A DNA stretch of 18,652 nt from Candidatus Omnitrophota bacterium (GTDB taxonomy: Bacteria > Omnitrophota > Gorgyraeia > Gorgyraeales > Gorgyraeaceae): NCBI GenBank assembly GCA_018901615.1, contig JAHIEN010000067.1, forward strand, positions 1 through 18,652, read 5' to 3'. Shown piece by piece: positions 7,442 through 14,309 of the stretch. Within the stretch, counting starts at the first letter, position 1. Each line of letters opens with the position of its first letter. Made by a program: the position numbers and the translations under genes. The notes beneath the pieces are model-generated. The model was not told where the DNA came from. It made no database searches and saw nothing but the letters and a program-made list of their open reading frames with translations.

Positions 7442-7465
7442 AACTCCTACTCTTGCGTAGGAGTT
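7442..7465 (-). terminator. Intrinsic terminator after the 7509-8144 membrane protein
   Basis: A 9-bp perfect stem (AACTCCTAC / GTAGGAGTT) with a six-base loop is followed on the minus strand by TTGTTTTTA. It lies about 44 bases past the membrane-protein stop and separates it from the 4Fe-4S/radical SAM unit. On the plus strand no T-run follows, so it is directional. Confidence 0.75.
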
Positions 7466-7508
7466 AACTACTATTATAAGACACCCTCTTTAAAAATCAA
7501 ACCCTTAT

Positions 7509-8144
7509 TTATTTGGGCGATAACTTACGGTATACATAAGTATAAGCGACTAACGCCATAGGGATGGCGGCAAAAAGTCCTACCAATAAGCATAACGCGC
7601 CTAGAAAGACAAGGGCCATCATAATGACATGAAATAAAAACAGATCCCATTTAACGCCGCGTGTAATTTCATAGCTTTTCTTTAAGGCTTCTATCGGACC
7701 GAGGTTTTTATCAATTATCAGGTAGCCGAAGAACTGAAATTTTATCATCCAGATAATGCCAGGGACTACTAACAGGCACAACCCCCCTATCATGATCAGT
7801 AGATAAAGTATTGTCCCGGCTATATATTTAAAAAATAAGGAAAAACAGGAAAAGAGATCCGAAAAAATAGGTTTTTCTTTATCGTTAAATTTTAGGGCTA
7901 TGCGCATGGAGCCCATCTCCACTACCCGCTGTAATGCCCATATTGCTATGGCTATGACCAGCAACAAAAATATCACTGCGTTATTCCCTTTATTTAATTC
8001 GACTGTCTTATTTATAATACCAGATGCAACAGGAAACAAACCTGCCACCAGCAGTATCCCGATAAAAAACCCAATGTTATTTTTCATCGTAATCCAGCCA
8101 AACCGCAATGCCTCTTTTTTGGAAAATTTTTGATTCCCCACCAC
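7509..8144 (-). CDS. Polytopic membrane protein, YciC/DUF975-like
   Basis: This is a 211-residue integral membrane protein of unknown function. Hydrophobic segments are visible near 24-43, 58-72, 108-133, 166-181 and 182-204. The central motif VVPGIIWMIKFQFFGYLIIDKNLGPIEALKKS, at about 125-156, followed by YEITRG, resembles the conserved P-G-I ... D ... A-L-x-x-S ... T-x-G pattern of YciC/DUF975/GDPD-membrane-domain proteins. The start is one of two consecutive GTG codons (8144 or 8141). The Shine-Dalgarno AGGAGG at 8148-8153 lies 3 bases from the first and 6 from the second, so the second may be the true one. It is monocistronic, with promoter 8182-8210 and terminator 7442-7465, and diverges from the DJ-1 gene. 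No function is assigned. Confidence 0.8.
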   Translation of the reverse strand: MVGNQKFSKKEALRFGWITMKNNIGFFIGILLVAGLFPVASGIINKTVELNKGNNAVIFLLLVIAIAIWALQRVVEMGSMRIALKFNDKEKPIFSDLFSCFSLFFKYIAGTILYLLIMIGGLCLLVVPGIIWMIKFQFFGYLIIDKNLGPIEALKKSYEITRGVKWDLFLFHVIMMALVFLGALCLLVGLFAAIPMALVAYTYVYRKLSPK

Positions 8145-8181
8145 GTACCTCCTTTGTTTAATATCCTGAAACCTAAGTTAA

Positions 8182-8210
8182 ATTATACATTAAATAAACT
8201 AATAAAGCAA
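8182..8210 (-). promoter_or_regulatory. Promoter for the membrane protein at 7509-8144
   Basis: The minus strand shows a -35 TTGCTT (8205-8210), a 17-base spacer and a perfect -10 TATAAT (8182-8187). The predicted start is near 8175, leaving about a 30-base leader with the AAGGAGG ribosome-binding site. Confidence 0.68.
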
Positions 8211-8221
8211 AAAAATTTACT

Positions 8222-8250
8222 TTGCAAACCCCCTGCTTTCCATGTAAAAT
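8222..8250 (+). promoter_or_regulatory. Promoter for the DJ-1/PfpI gene
   Basis: The plus strand shows a -35-like TTGCAA (8222-8227), a 17-base spacer and TAAAAT (8245-8250). The leader would be short and carries TAAGGAGG before the ATG at 8271. The two divergent promoters lie back to back with only 11 bases between their -35 boxes. Confidence 0.5.
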
Positions 8251-8270
8251 AATCCTTAAGGAGGCAGCTC

Positions 8271-8822
8271 ATGGTAAAAAAGGCGATCGTAGTGCTGGCA
8301 GAAGGGTTTGAAGAGATAGAGGCTGTAACTATTATTGATATACTGAGAAGGGCTGGCATAGGAGTAACAGTGGCATCCCTGGATGATCTAAAGGTACAGG
8401 GGTCTCATGGAGTAACAGTCCTGGCAGATATTGAGTTAGAAAAAGCCGGCTCGGATTTTGACGCGTGCGTATTGCCAGGAGGTATGCCTGGATCGACCCA
8501 TCTCGCGACCTCTAAAACTGTGCAAGATCTTATAGAAAAAATGAATCGAGAGAAAAAAATCGTGGCAGCCATTTGCGCTTCGCCTTCCTTAGCGCTTGCC
8601 CCTCTAGGCGTACTTAATAATAAAAAAGCCACTTGCTACCCCGGCATGCAGACTCATTTCAGACAGGACACCGCCTACAAGACAGATGACGTAGTCATAG
8701 ACGGCAATATTATTACAAGCCGAGGCCCTGCAACCGCTATTCTATTTTCGCTGGCAATAGTGGAAAAATTGATCGGGAAGGAAACTGCGGAAAAGGTAAA
8801 AAAAGCTACCCTGGCTGGCTAG
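8271..8822 (+). CDS. DJ-1/PfpI/YajL-family protein
   Basis: This is a 183-residue cytosolic protein of the DJ-1 superfamily. Members of the DJ-1/YajL branch act in protein and metabolite repair (glyoxalase or deglycase-like activities are debated) and oxidative-stress protection. The N-terminal EGFEEIEA carries E17, aligning with DJ-1 E18. Then come LPGGMPG near 68-74 and the nucleophile elbow AAICASP with C102, equivalent to DJ-1 C106. TSRGPATA near the C-terminus is also typical. The Shine-Dalgarno AAGGAGG is strong and well placed before the ATG. The TAG stop overlaps the stop of the opposing CNNM gene (8819-8822), so the two genes converge with no room for a terminator. The exact activity cannot be decided from sequence. 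Confidence 0.93.
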   Translation: MVKKAIVVLAEGFEEIEAVTIIDILRRAGIGVTVASLDDLKVQGSHGVTVLADIELEKAGSDFDACVLPGGMPGSTHLATSKTVQDLIEKMNREKKIVAAICASPSLALAPLGVLNNKKATCYPGMQTHFRQDTAYKTDDVVIDGNIITSRGPATAILFSLAIVEKLIGKETAEKVKKATLAG

Positions 8823-9793
8823 ACCTTGTCTTTCTCATCGTATATCTCGCCGAATAATTCTTCGAGAACGTCTTCCATTGATACTATTCCAATATTATTG
8901 CCCTTATTATCATGCACTATAAAGAGATGCTGATGATAGGCCTGGAATTTACTCAATAGGTCATCTGCTTTTTCATTCTCATTTACAAATATGGGCCTTG
9001 TAATAAAATCCTCGACCTTTGCATCGTAATTATCCTTGGCGATCTCGCGCAACAATATCCTCTGCTGGACAATACCGACTATCTTAGATATATTACCTTT
9101 ATATACAGCGATCCTGCTGTATTGCGAATTAAGTATAGAATCTTTTAATTCTACCAACTTCTGTTCTGCCGGTAAGGCGTAGATATTATCTATGGGCCTC
9201 ATTATATGAGCGGCCTTGACATCATTGAGCTTGAATACCTTACTGCACAGGTTTTCCTCGTCAACCTCAACAGTGCCGGAGTCCCTGCCAAGTTTTAGCA
9301 TAATCTTTATCTCGTCTTCAGTGACCTTTGGAACAGCTGATCCATGCCTGAAAATATTCCCTGTCAATATAAGGATATGGGTGAATGGGTTTAAGATCCA
9401 GGCTATTATCCTGAGGATCTTGGCGCTGCCCAGCGAAATCCTGATTTTATAATGTTCGCCTATAGTCTTTGGTATCACTTCAGCTATGACTATAATCAAG
9501 AAAGTTAAAATAGCGGACGATATACCAAGCCATTCATTTCCAAAAATCCTCAAAACCTCTTGTCCGACAAATATAGAGCCTATGATGTTAATAGAATTGT
9601 TCAGGATTACAATGGCCGCGATTACAATCTGGATATTTTCTTTTATAGCAAGAAGATCTTTGGACCCTTTGCGTTTCTGGTCATACAATATCCTTGCCCT
9701 TAAGAGGGGAAGGCTCAAGATCGCTGCCTCGGTCATTGAACAAAGACCTGAGGTAAAAAGAACTCCCGTCAGCATAAAAATTAGTCTTACCAT
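8819..9793 (-). CDS. CNNM/CorB-family (DUF21 + CBS pair) membrane transporter
   Basis: This 324-residue protein has an N-terminal DUF21/CNNM transmembrane domain (about 1-145), with SMTEAA at 19-24, the NNSINI segment at 65-70 and EVIPKTIGE at 105-113. A CBS-domain pair follows (about 190-315), containing IMRPIDNIYALP and ending MEDVLEELFGEI. CNNM/CorB proteins are linked to magnesium (and cobalt) transport, and the CBS pair binds Mg-ATP. The C-terminal CorC_HlyC domain common in this family is absent; the protein stops just after the second CBS motif. It begins 3 bases after the maf stop, so it is co-transcribed with maf, and it ends overlapping the convergent DJ-1 stop. Family is confident; transported ion is inferred. 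Confidence 0.9.
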   Translation of the reverse strand: MVRLIFMLTGVLFTSGLCSMTEAAILSLPLLRARILYDQKRKGSKDLLAIKENIQIVIAAIVILNNSINIIGSIFVGQEVLRIFGNEWLGISSAILTFLIIVIAEVIPKTIGEHYKIRISLGSAKILRIIAWILNPFTHILILTGNIFRHGSAVPKVTEDEIKIMLKLGRDSGTVEVDEENLCSKVFKLNDVKAAHIMRPIDNIYALPAEQKLVELKDSILNSQYSRIAVYKGNISKIVGIVQQRILLREIAKDNYDAKVEDFITRPIFVNENEKADDLLSKFQAYHQHLFIVHDNKGNNIGIVSMEDVLEELFGEIYDEKDKV

Positions 9794-9796
9794 AGT

Positions 9797-10381
9797 TTAT
9801 TCCCTTACAATATCTAAAAGATCCGCGTCCAGCTTTTTAAAAAGTCCATACAATTTTGCCATGGGAAGGCCAAGGACATTAAAATATGACCCCTCTATAT
9901 TATCGAATATAAAAGAACCAGCCCCTTCTATTGAAAAACCGCCTGCCTTATCATAAGGCCTGAGCAATTTAAAATACCGTGACATGTCCTGTGGCTTGAT
10001 CTTTTTTACTCTTACCTTTGAGCGCTCCCAACCCGCGGCTGACCTGCCTGTGGCGGCATCCATCACGCACAGGCCAGTATATACCGAGATGGTCTTCCCG
10101 GCCATCGACTTTAGCATCTTTCTGGCATGAACGGCATTCCGGGGTTTGCCTGTTATCTTTTTGCCAAGAAGCACCACAGTGTCTGCCCCTATAATAAAAC
10201 CATTCTTAAGCTTCCTGCTTACATTTTCTGCCTTAAGCCTGGCATTAACTGCTGCCAGATAGCCGGGTTTTGCGCCTTTCATCTTTTCCTTGATACCGCT
10301 TACGACCACCCTATGCCGTATGCCACATGAATCAAGGATCGAGGACCTTCTTTTTGAAGCCGAAGCTAAGATTATATTCAT
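9797..10381 (-). CDS. maf: Maf-family nucleoside triphosphate pyrophosphatase
   Basis: This 194-residue house-cleaning enzyme hydrolyses non-canonical or pyrimidine nucleoside triphosphates to monophosphate plus pyrophosphate, and is linked to division arrest and modified nucleotides. Motifs are the N-terminal ILASASKRR (4-12), GADTVV (65-70, catalytic D67), TGKP, SVYTGL (99-104) and the C-terminal DKAGGFSIEG followed by IEGSYFNVLGLP. All the family landmarks are present and the length is normal. I cannot decide between the dTTP/UTP (YhdE) and m7GTP (YceF) subfamilies. No Shine-Dalgarno precedes the ATG. It is 36 bases downstream of the agmatinase, with a perfect palindrome in that gap, and 3 bases upstream of the CNNM gene. 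Confidence 0.93.
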   Translation of the reverse strand: MNIILASASKRRSSILDSCGIRHRVVVSGIKEKMKGAKPGYLAAVNARLKAENVSRKLKNGFIIGADTVVLLGKKITGKPRNAVHARKMLKSMAGKTISVYTGLCVMDAATGRSAAGWERSKVRVKKIKPQDMSRYFKLLRPYDKAGGFSIEGAGSFIFDNIEGSYFNVLGLPMAKLYGLFKKLDADLLDIVRE

Positions 10382-10398
10382 TATTTATGTCGAAATAG

Positions 10399-10422
10399 CT
10401 TAATCCGCCGCGGCGGATTAAG
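10399..10422. repeat. 24-bp perfect palindrome overlapping the agmatinase stop codon
   Basis: The sequence CTTAATCCGCCG is followed directly by its reverse complement. The TAA stop of the agmatinase (10418-10420) lies inside it, so the repeat supplies the stop. It shares the ATCCGCC...GGCGGAT core with the palindrome at 14275-14296. No T-run follows on either strand, so it is not a classic intrinsic terminator. Confidence 0.93.
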
Positions 10423-11272
10423 GGAAGATGTAGCCTAGTAATTTATAGATCAGTTTAGCTGCCATGAAGTCGGGGCCGATCATGTCTTTTATCGGGCATA
10501 GCTCGACCACATCAAAGCCGACTATTTTTTTGCCCTGGATAATGCCGCGCACGGCCTGTAAAAATTCATACCATAACATGCCACCTGGCTCAGGAGTTCC
10601 GACAGAGGGCATGATAGAAGGATCAAATACATCAAGGTCAATGCTGATATACACATGATCTGAAAGATAGTCCTTTATAGAGTCAAGCCAGTCCGGATCC
10701 TTCTTAATATACTGCATGCTTACTATCTTAATATCTTTTCCTGCCAGGAAATCAAACTCTGCCATGCTGAGGCTTCTCACGCCCACCTCTACAAGAGGCG
10801 TTATCTCCAGGAGACGTCTCGCGATACAGGCATGGTTAAATTTAGACCCATTGTATCTATCTCTTATATCATGGTGAGCGTCAAAGTAAAGAATGGATAG
10901 ATCCTGATAGCGTTTCTTGGCCGCCCTTACGGCTCCGACGCTAACAGAATGTTCCCCTCCTATCACGACCGGCATCTTCTTTTTTTCAAAAATATCATCT
11001 ATCTTTTTTTCAACAGCATTCACCATCGCTTCCGGATCAAGGCCATCGACTTTAATAGATGGGGCAGTATTAATCCCCATCTTATATATCTCTCTACCCA
11101 GCTCCTCGTCAAAGAGCTCCATCTTATCAGAGGCCTCTAATATCGCCCGAGGACCGTTTTCAGTGCCTGGCCTATAAGTCACAGTTTTTCCATATGGGAC
11201 AGGCACAATTACAGCCTTTGAATTTTCGAAGGAATTCATCTTATTGTCTGAACCTCCGAATATCATATTCAT
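10418..11272 (-). CDS. speB: Agmatinase / ureohydrolase family protein
   Basis: This binuclear-manganese ureohydrolase removes urea from a guanidino group, classically agmatine to putrescine. It has 284 residues from the ATG at 11272. Metal and catalytic motifs are GGEHS (about 105-109), DAHHDIRD (131-138) and SIDLDVFDP (210-218), then the loop GTPEPGG. The reading frame extends 7 codons upstream to an ATG at 11293 without a Shine-Dalgarno. The ATG at 11272 comes one base after the DHS-family stop and has GGAAAG upstream, so I prefer it. Direct coupling to the deoxyhypusine-synthase homologue suggests that the real substrate may be agmatine or a bis-guanidino polyamine made by that neighbour. 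The stop codon is provided by the palindrome at 10399-10422. Confidence 0.92.
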   Translation of the reverse strand: MNMIFGGSDNKMNSFENSKAVIVPVPYGKTVTYRPGTENGPRAILEASDKMELFDEELGREIYKMGINTAPSIKVDGLDPEAMVNAVEKKIDDIFEKKKMPVVIGGEHSVSVGAVRAAKKRYQDLSILYFDAHHDIRDRYNGSKFNHACIARRLLEITPLVEVGVRSLSMAEFDFLAGKDIKIVSMQYIKKDPDWLDSIKDYLSDHVYISIDLDVFDPSIMPSVGTPEPGGMLWYEFLQAVRGIIQGKKIVGFDVVELCPIKDMIGPDFMAAKLIYKLLGYIFP

Positions 11273-11273
11273 A

Positions 11274-12242
11274 TTAGTCGCTTTCCAGGACATACTGAAA
11301 AATGAGAGGCGTTACTATACTCGCGTCTGACTCTATTATAAATCTGGGCGTGTCAATACCCAGTTTTTCCCATGTAATCTTTTCATTCGGCACTGCTCCG
11401 CTGTAAGACCCGTAAGAAGTAGTTGAATCGCTTATCTGACAGAAATATCCCCAAAGTTTACATTCCTTTAACATGTCCTGCCTGATTAGAGGCACTACAC
11501 ATATAGAAAAATCCCCCGCGATACCCCCTCCGACCTGGAAAAATCCTATCGTGTTCTTTTTTGTATTTTCAAGATACCAGTCAATAAGAAAATCCATCTG
11601 CTCTAAACCGCTTTTTATAAAATCAAGCGTCTTAAATTTGCCCGCCTTATAATCCGCAACCACGCCATTGGCAAGAGTAGAATCCTCCCACCCTGGCGTA
11701 AAAATAGGGATATTTTTTTCACATGCGGCCACAACCCAGCTATTTTTTGGGTCTATCTCATAAAACTCCTTTAATCCACCGCTCTGTATAAGCTGGTAAA
11801 AATATTCGTAAGGAAAATATCGCTTTTCCTCTTCGAGCGCTTTTTTAAACAATGAGTTAAGCTGTTTGGCTATCCTCCTGATCGCCTCTTCTTCAGGTAT
11901 ACAGGTGTCTGTTACGCGGTTCAGGTGATCGTTTTTTAACCCAAGTTCATCTTGAGGCGTAAGTTCTCTGTAATTAGGGATCCTCTTGTAATGAGTATGC
12001 GCTACAAGATTGAATATATCCTCTTCAAGATTAGCGGCTGTACAGGATATTCCGTGTATCTTGCCCTTTCTAATCATTTCACTTAGGGAAATTCCTATTT
12101 CACCTGTACTCATTGCGCCTGCCATGGCCAGAAACATCTTGTTGCCATTTTTATAGTAATCTACCCAGGCTTGAGCCGCATCCACTATGACAGCGGCATT
12201 GAAGTGCTTAAAATTAGTCTTTATGAAGTCCTTTATGCTCAT
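11274..12242 (-). CDS. Deoxyhypusine-synthase-family protein, probable agmatine-based homospermidine-route enzyme
   Basis: This 322-residue NAD-dependent protein belongs to the deoxyhypusine synthase superfamily. Bacteria lack eIF5A, so it should not hypusinate a protein. As I recall, some homologues are named 1,9-bis(guanidino)-5-aza-nonane synthase and condense two agmatines toward homospermidine. Family features are the NAD-binding CTAANLEED (67-75), FTPGWEDS (181-188), VGGGIAGDF (237-245) and SGAVPNEKITWEKL (281-294). By hand alignment to human DHS, E287, W291 and K293 match E323, W327 and the catalytic K329, while the K287-H288-H289 triplet after the GGG motif is replaced by G-D-F. That argues for a different substrate. 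It has AAGGAT upstream of the ATG and abuts the agmatinase. The family is confident; the reaction is inferred. Confidence 0.86.
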   Translation of the reverse strand: MSIKDFIKTNFKHFNAAVIVDAAQAWVDYYKNGNKMFLAMAGAMSTGEIGISLSEMIRKGKIHGISCTAANLEEDIFNLVAHTHYKRIPNYRELTPQDELGLKNDHLNRVTDTCIPEEEAIRRIAKQLNSLFKKALEEEKRYFPYEYFYQLIQSGGLKEFYEIDPKNSWVVAACEKNIPIFTPGWEDSTLANGVVADYKAGKFKTLDFIKSGLEQMDFLIDWYLENTKKNTIGFFQVGGGIAGDFSICVVPLIRQDMLKECKLWGYFCQISDSTTSYGSYSGAVPNEKITWEKLGIDTPRFIIESDASIVTPLIFQYVLESD

Positions 12243-12268
12243 AATATCCTTAGTATAACACCCTATTT

Positions 12269-13993
12269 TCAGATAGACAAGACCTTTTGTTCGAGGTTAA
12301 ACCTCGAACACTCGAACAAAAATATTGTGCCGACATCATACAATGGGCCATTATACAGCTCTATTATGCCTTTGCCGGATTTTTTAATAAAGTCCTTTAT
12401 TGTCTGGCTATCAGGATGAGCGTCTAATCTGCCTACAAAAATCACAACCCTATTATTTTCACCAGTTGCGCCGCCTATAAATCCGGCATCATAGCCGGGG
12501 AGTCTGACATAACCAGGCCTCACAAGAAGAGCAATCCCCCCTTTTTTCTCCCACGTCTCCTTAATGCCTTTGTCAGAGGTGATTATCCGTTTATTATCAA
12601 CAGGGACAATAGAACATTTCGCATAACCCTGATTGACAGGCATGTGCTTTGCCTTAATACCCTTTATATTCTTCTCTATCTTACCCTTATAATGAATAAT
12701 GCAGCCGCCTATTGCGCACGCATTGTAAATTATGTCTTTTGGATATCTCCCTGATTCTAAGCATTCTCCTTTTATACATCTATATCCGTTATGCCTCAAT
12801 AATTCCGCTATTCTTTCCAGACCTGGCTCGTATACAACCGTATCTTTATACCTGAAAATCATCATATCCGCGTGGCCCTGTACAGGCTTATGGAATTTTT
12901 TACGCAAGGGCGCTTCTGCAATAAAATAATTAAGCTTTTTCAATTTTTCCTTTGCCTGTTTAGGCATACGGGGATCTATAACCGCTATATCCCTCCTGAT
13001 ATCCATTATCTTCTCCTGCCTCCCCTTATTTTCTTTTATTAAAATAGGCGCGCCAAAATACTGTTCCAAAAATTTCCTGTCTCTCCCCTTGTGCCCGGAT
13101 ATGAGATTAAACATTTTCTTCGGCATATGGATCTCTATATGTGAACGATTGCGCGCGTATCTAGTTCTTATGGCCTTGATTATCCTATTTCTCATCTGCC
13201 TTGCGCGCGCCATTTCCCCAAATGCCGGGTGATACGGGCCTGCCAGCACTGTCCTGGGAGAATCCAAATCTCTGGACGGATGAAGGCCTATCCTTATAAC
13301 CTTTACGCCGGCATTTTCAAAGATATCACTTATTACCGCCGCCTGTTCTATTGCTTTATCAATGGAAAGCGGCCTATATTTTTCTTTTTTATAGCGCTCA
13401 GCCAGCTCAGTGCCTTTAATAATAAGCGTTGGGTAAATTCTGGCTGTTTCAGGTTTTAGCTTTATCAATTTCTTGGCAGTCTTTATTGATTTTTCTATAG
13501 TATCTCCGGGAAGCCCCAGCATTACCTGGATACCTAAATTTAGCCCTGCTTTTTTAATGCGATCCGCCGCATATTTGACAACCTTAAAACTAACCTCTCT
13601 TTTTATCCTCTTCAGGACATCTGTATCCAAAGACTGTATGCCTAATTCCACAAGCCTGCCGCCTTTTTTCTTAAATCGTTCCATTGATTCCAGAGTAACC
13701 GCTTCTGGATGCGTGGACATACGAATAGACGCGATAACCCCCTTTTTCACGTATGGATAAACCGCTCTCAGATATTTCTCCTGCAGCTCTTCGGGCAAAA
13801 ACGTAAACGTGCCGCCAAAGAAGGCAACCTCGACTTCTTCGCCTTTAGCAATAGTCTCTAAATTACGCCTGATTATAGAATGGATTTCCGCAACAGCCGG
13901 CATACTGACAGCGCCGGATATTTTATGCTGGTTACAATACACGCACTTATACGGGCACCCGGCATGGGGGATAAAGATAGGTATGATTTTCAT
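12269..13993 (-). CDS. Elp3-like radical SAM protein fused to a DUF6873-like (GME-fold) domain
   Basis: This is a 574-residue two-domain protein. Residues 1-280 form a radical SAM domain with C13-P-Y-K-C17-V-Y-C20, FFGGTFT (58-64), ELGIQSLD (116-123) and a C-terminal cap LHPSRDL...AGPYHPAFGE (237-260), as in Elp3-related bacterial proteins without an acetyltransferase domain. Residues about 334-560 resemble, from memory, the DUF6873 family described as having a GME (guanidino-modifying-enzyme) fold: GHADMM (H374, D376), QGYAKCS (455-461), TSDKGI (472-477), LPGYDAGFIGGATG (498-511) and LYDVGTIF. Such domains usually stand alone. The last 14 residues come from a TTCGAGG repeat. It starts 8 bases after the SemiSWEET stop. 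The frame and radical SAM domain are firm; the C-terminal identity is moderate; the function is unknown. Confidence 0.85.
   Translation of the reverse strand: MKIIPIFIPHAGCPYKCVYCNQHKISGAVSMPAVAEIHSIIRRNLETIAKGEEVEVAFFGGTFTFLPEELQEKYLRAVYPYVKKGVIASIRMSTHPEAVTLESMERFKKKGGRLVELGIQSLDTDVLKRIKREVSFKVVKYAADRIKKAGLNLGIQVMLGLPGDTIEKSIKTAKKLIKLKPETARIYPTLIIKGTELAERYKKEKYRPLSIDKAIEQAAVISDIFENAGVKVIRIGLHPSRDLDSPRTVLAGPYHPAFGEMARARQMRNRIIKAIRTRYARNRSHIEIHMPKKMFNLISGHKGRDRKFLEQYFGAPILIKENKGRQEKIMDIRRDIAVIDPRMPKQAKEKLKKLNYFIAEAPLRKKFHKPVQGHADMMIFRYKDTVVYEPGLERIAELLRHNGYRCIKGECLESGRYPKDIIYNACAIGGCIIHYKGKIEKNIKGIKAKHMPVNQGYAKCSIVPVDNKRIITSDKGIKETWEKKGGIALLVRPGYVRLPGYDAGFIGGATGENNRVVIFVGRLDAHPDSQTIKDFIKKSGKGIIELYNGPLYDVGTIFLFECSRFNLEQKVLSI
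12288..12318. repeat. TTCGAGG palindromic element (copy 2) inside the radical SAM gene tail
   Basis: A 23-base unit at 12288-12310 has perfect 11-bp arms (TGTTCGAGGTT / AACCTCGAACA) around one base. It is followed by the half-site CTCGAACA at 12311-12318. The half-site plus full palindrome layout repeats that at 5434-5467. It encodes residues ECSRFNLEQ at the end of the radical SAM fusion. Confidence 0.92.
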
Positions 13994-14001
13994 TATTTAT
14001 T

Positions 14002-14259
14002 TTACTTTTTCTTGTGGAACAGAAGGGTGCAGAAGGTTACGCCGCTGAAGGATACGAAATTTCCTATGGCAAACGCCTTCCAGACCAAAAAATCAGTCTT
14101 AAGGCCTGATGGGAGCATGGCAAGCAGGCATACCCATACGCCTACGGCCCAGAATATGCTTATATCTTCTGACGAACGCCTCTTTATCATCCTGATCATC
14201 ATCGGGATATTCCAGAGGGGCAGGATTATAGATGCGATTAGTGCGATTTTATCAATCAT
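14002..14259 (-). CDS. SemiSWEET / MtN3-like small membrane protein
   Basis: This 85-residue protein has three predicted membrane helices (about 5-24, 33-50, 60-81), the size and topology of bacterial SemiSWEET sugar transporters, which work as dimers. The loop after helix 1, PMMIRMIKRRSSEDIS (19-34), matches the family pattern P-Q-x5-K-x-S-x-D-I-S, with Met in place of the usual Gln of the PQ motif. NFVS near 67 in helix 3 corresponds to the conserved Asn. It is the first gene of the run into the radical SAM fusion, 8 bases before that start, and no Shine-Dalgarno is seen. Upstream lies repeat-rich noncoding DNA. Sugar transport is inferred from the family, and the substrate is unknown. Confidence 0.72.
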   Translation of the reverse strand: MIDKIALIASIILPLWNIPMMIRMIKRRSSEDISIFWAVGVWVCLLAMLPSGLKTDFLVWKAFAIGNFVSFSGVTFCTLLFHKKK

Positions 14260-14274
14260 AAATTAAATGAGCAC

Positions 14275-14296
14275 ATCATCCGCCACGGCGGATGAT
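14275..14296. repeat. Palindrome ATCATCCGCC-AC-GGCGGATGAT
   Basis: This has perfect 10-bp arms around two bases and shares the ATCCGCC / GGCGGAT core with the 24-bp palindrome at 10399-10422. It lies just upstream of the SemiSWEET start, within its likely leader or promoter region. Confidence 0.92.
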
Positions 14297-14309
14297 AAGT
14301 GCGAATTTA

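Noticed and set aside
9486..9956. 156-residue plus-strand frame across the CNNM-maf junction
   Set aside because: Shadow of two well-recognised genes; composition is not protein-like.
11274..12242. Loss of the catalytic lysine in the DHS-family protein
   Set aside because: A first alignment suggested it, but anchoring on the W-x-K motif shows K293 in WEK matches the catalytic lysine; only the K-H-H triplet differs.
13880..14266. 128-residue plus-strand frame opposite the SemiSWEET gene
   Set aside because: The minus-strand frame has the SemiSWEET helix and loop pattern and fits the operon; the plus frame shows no domain.
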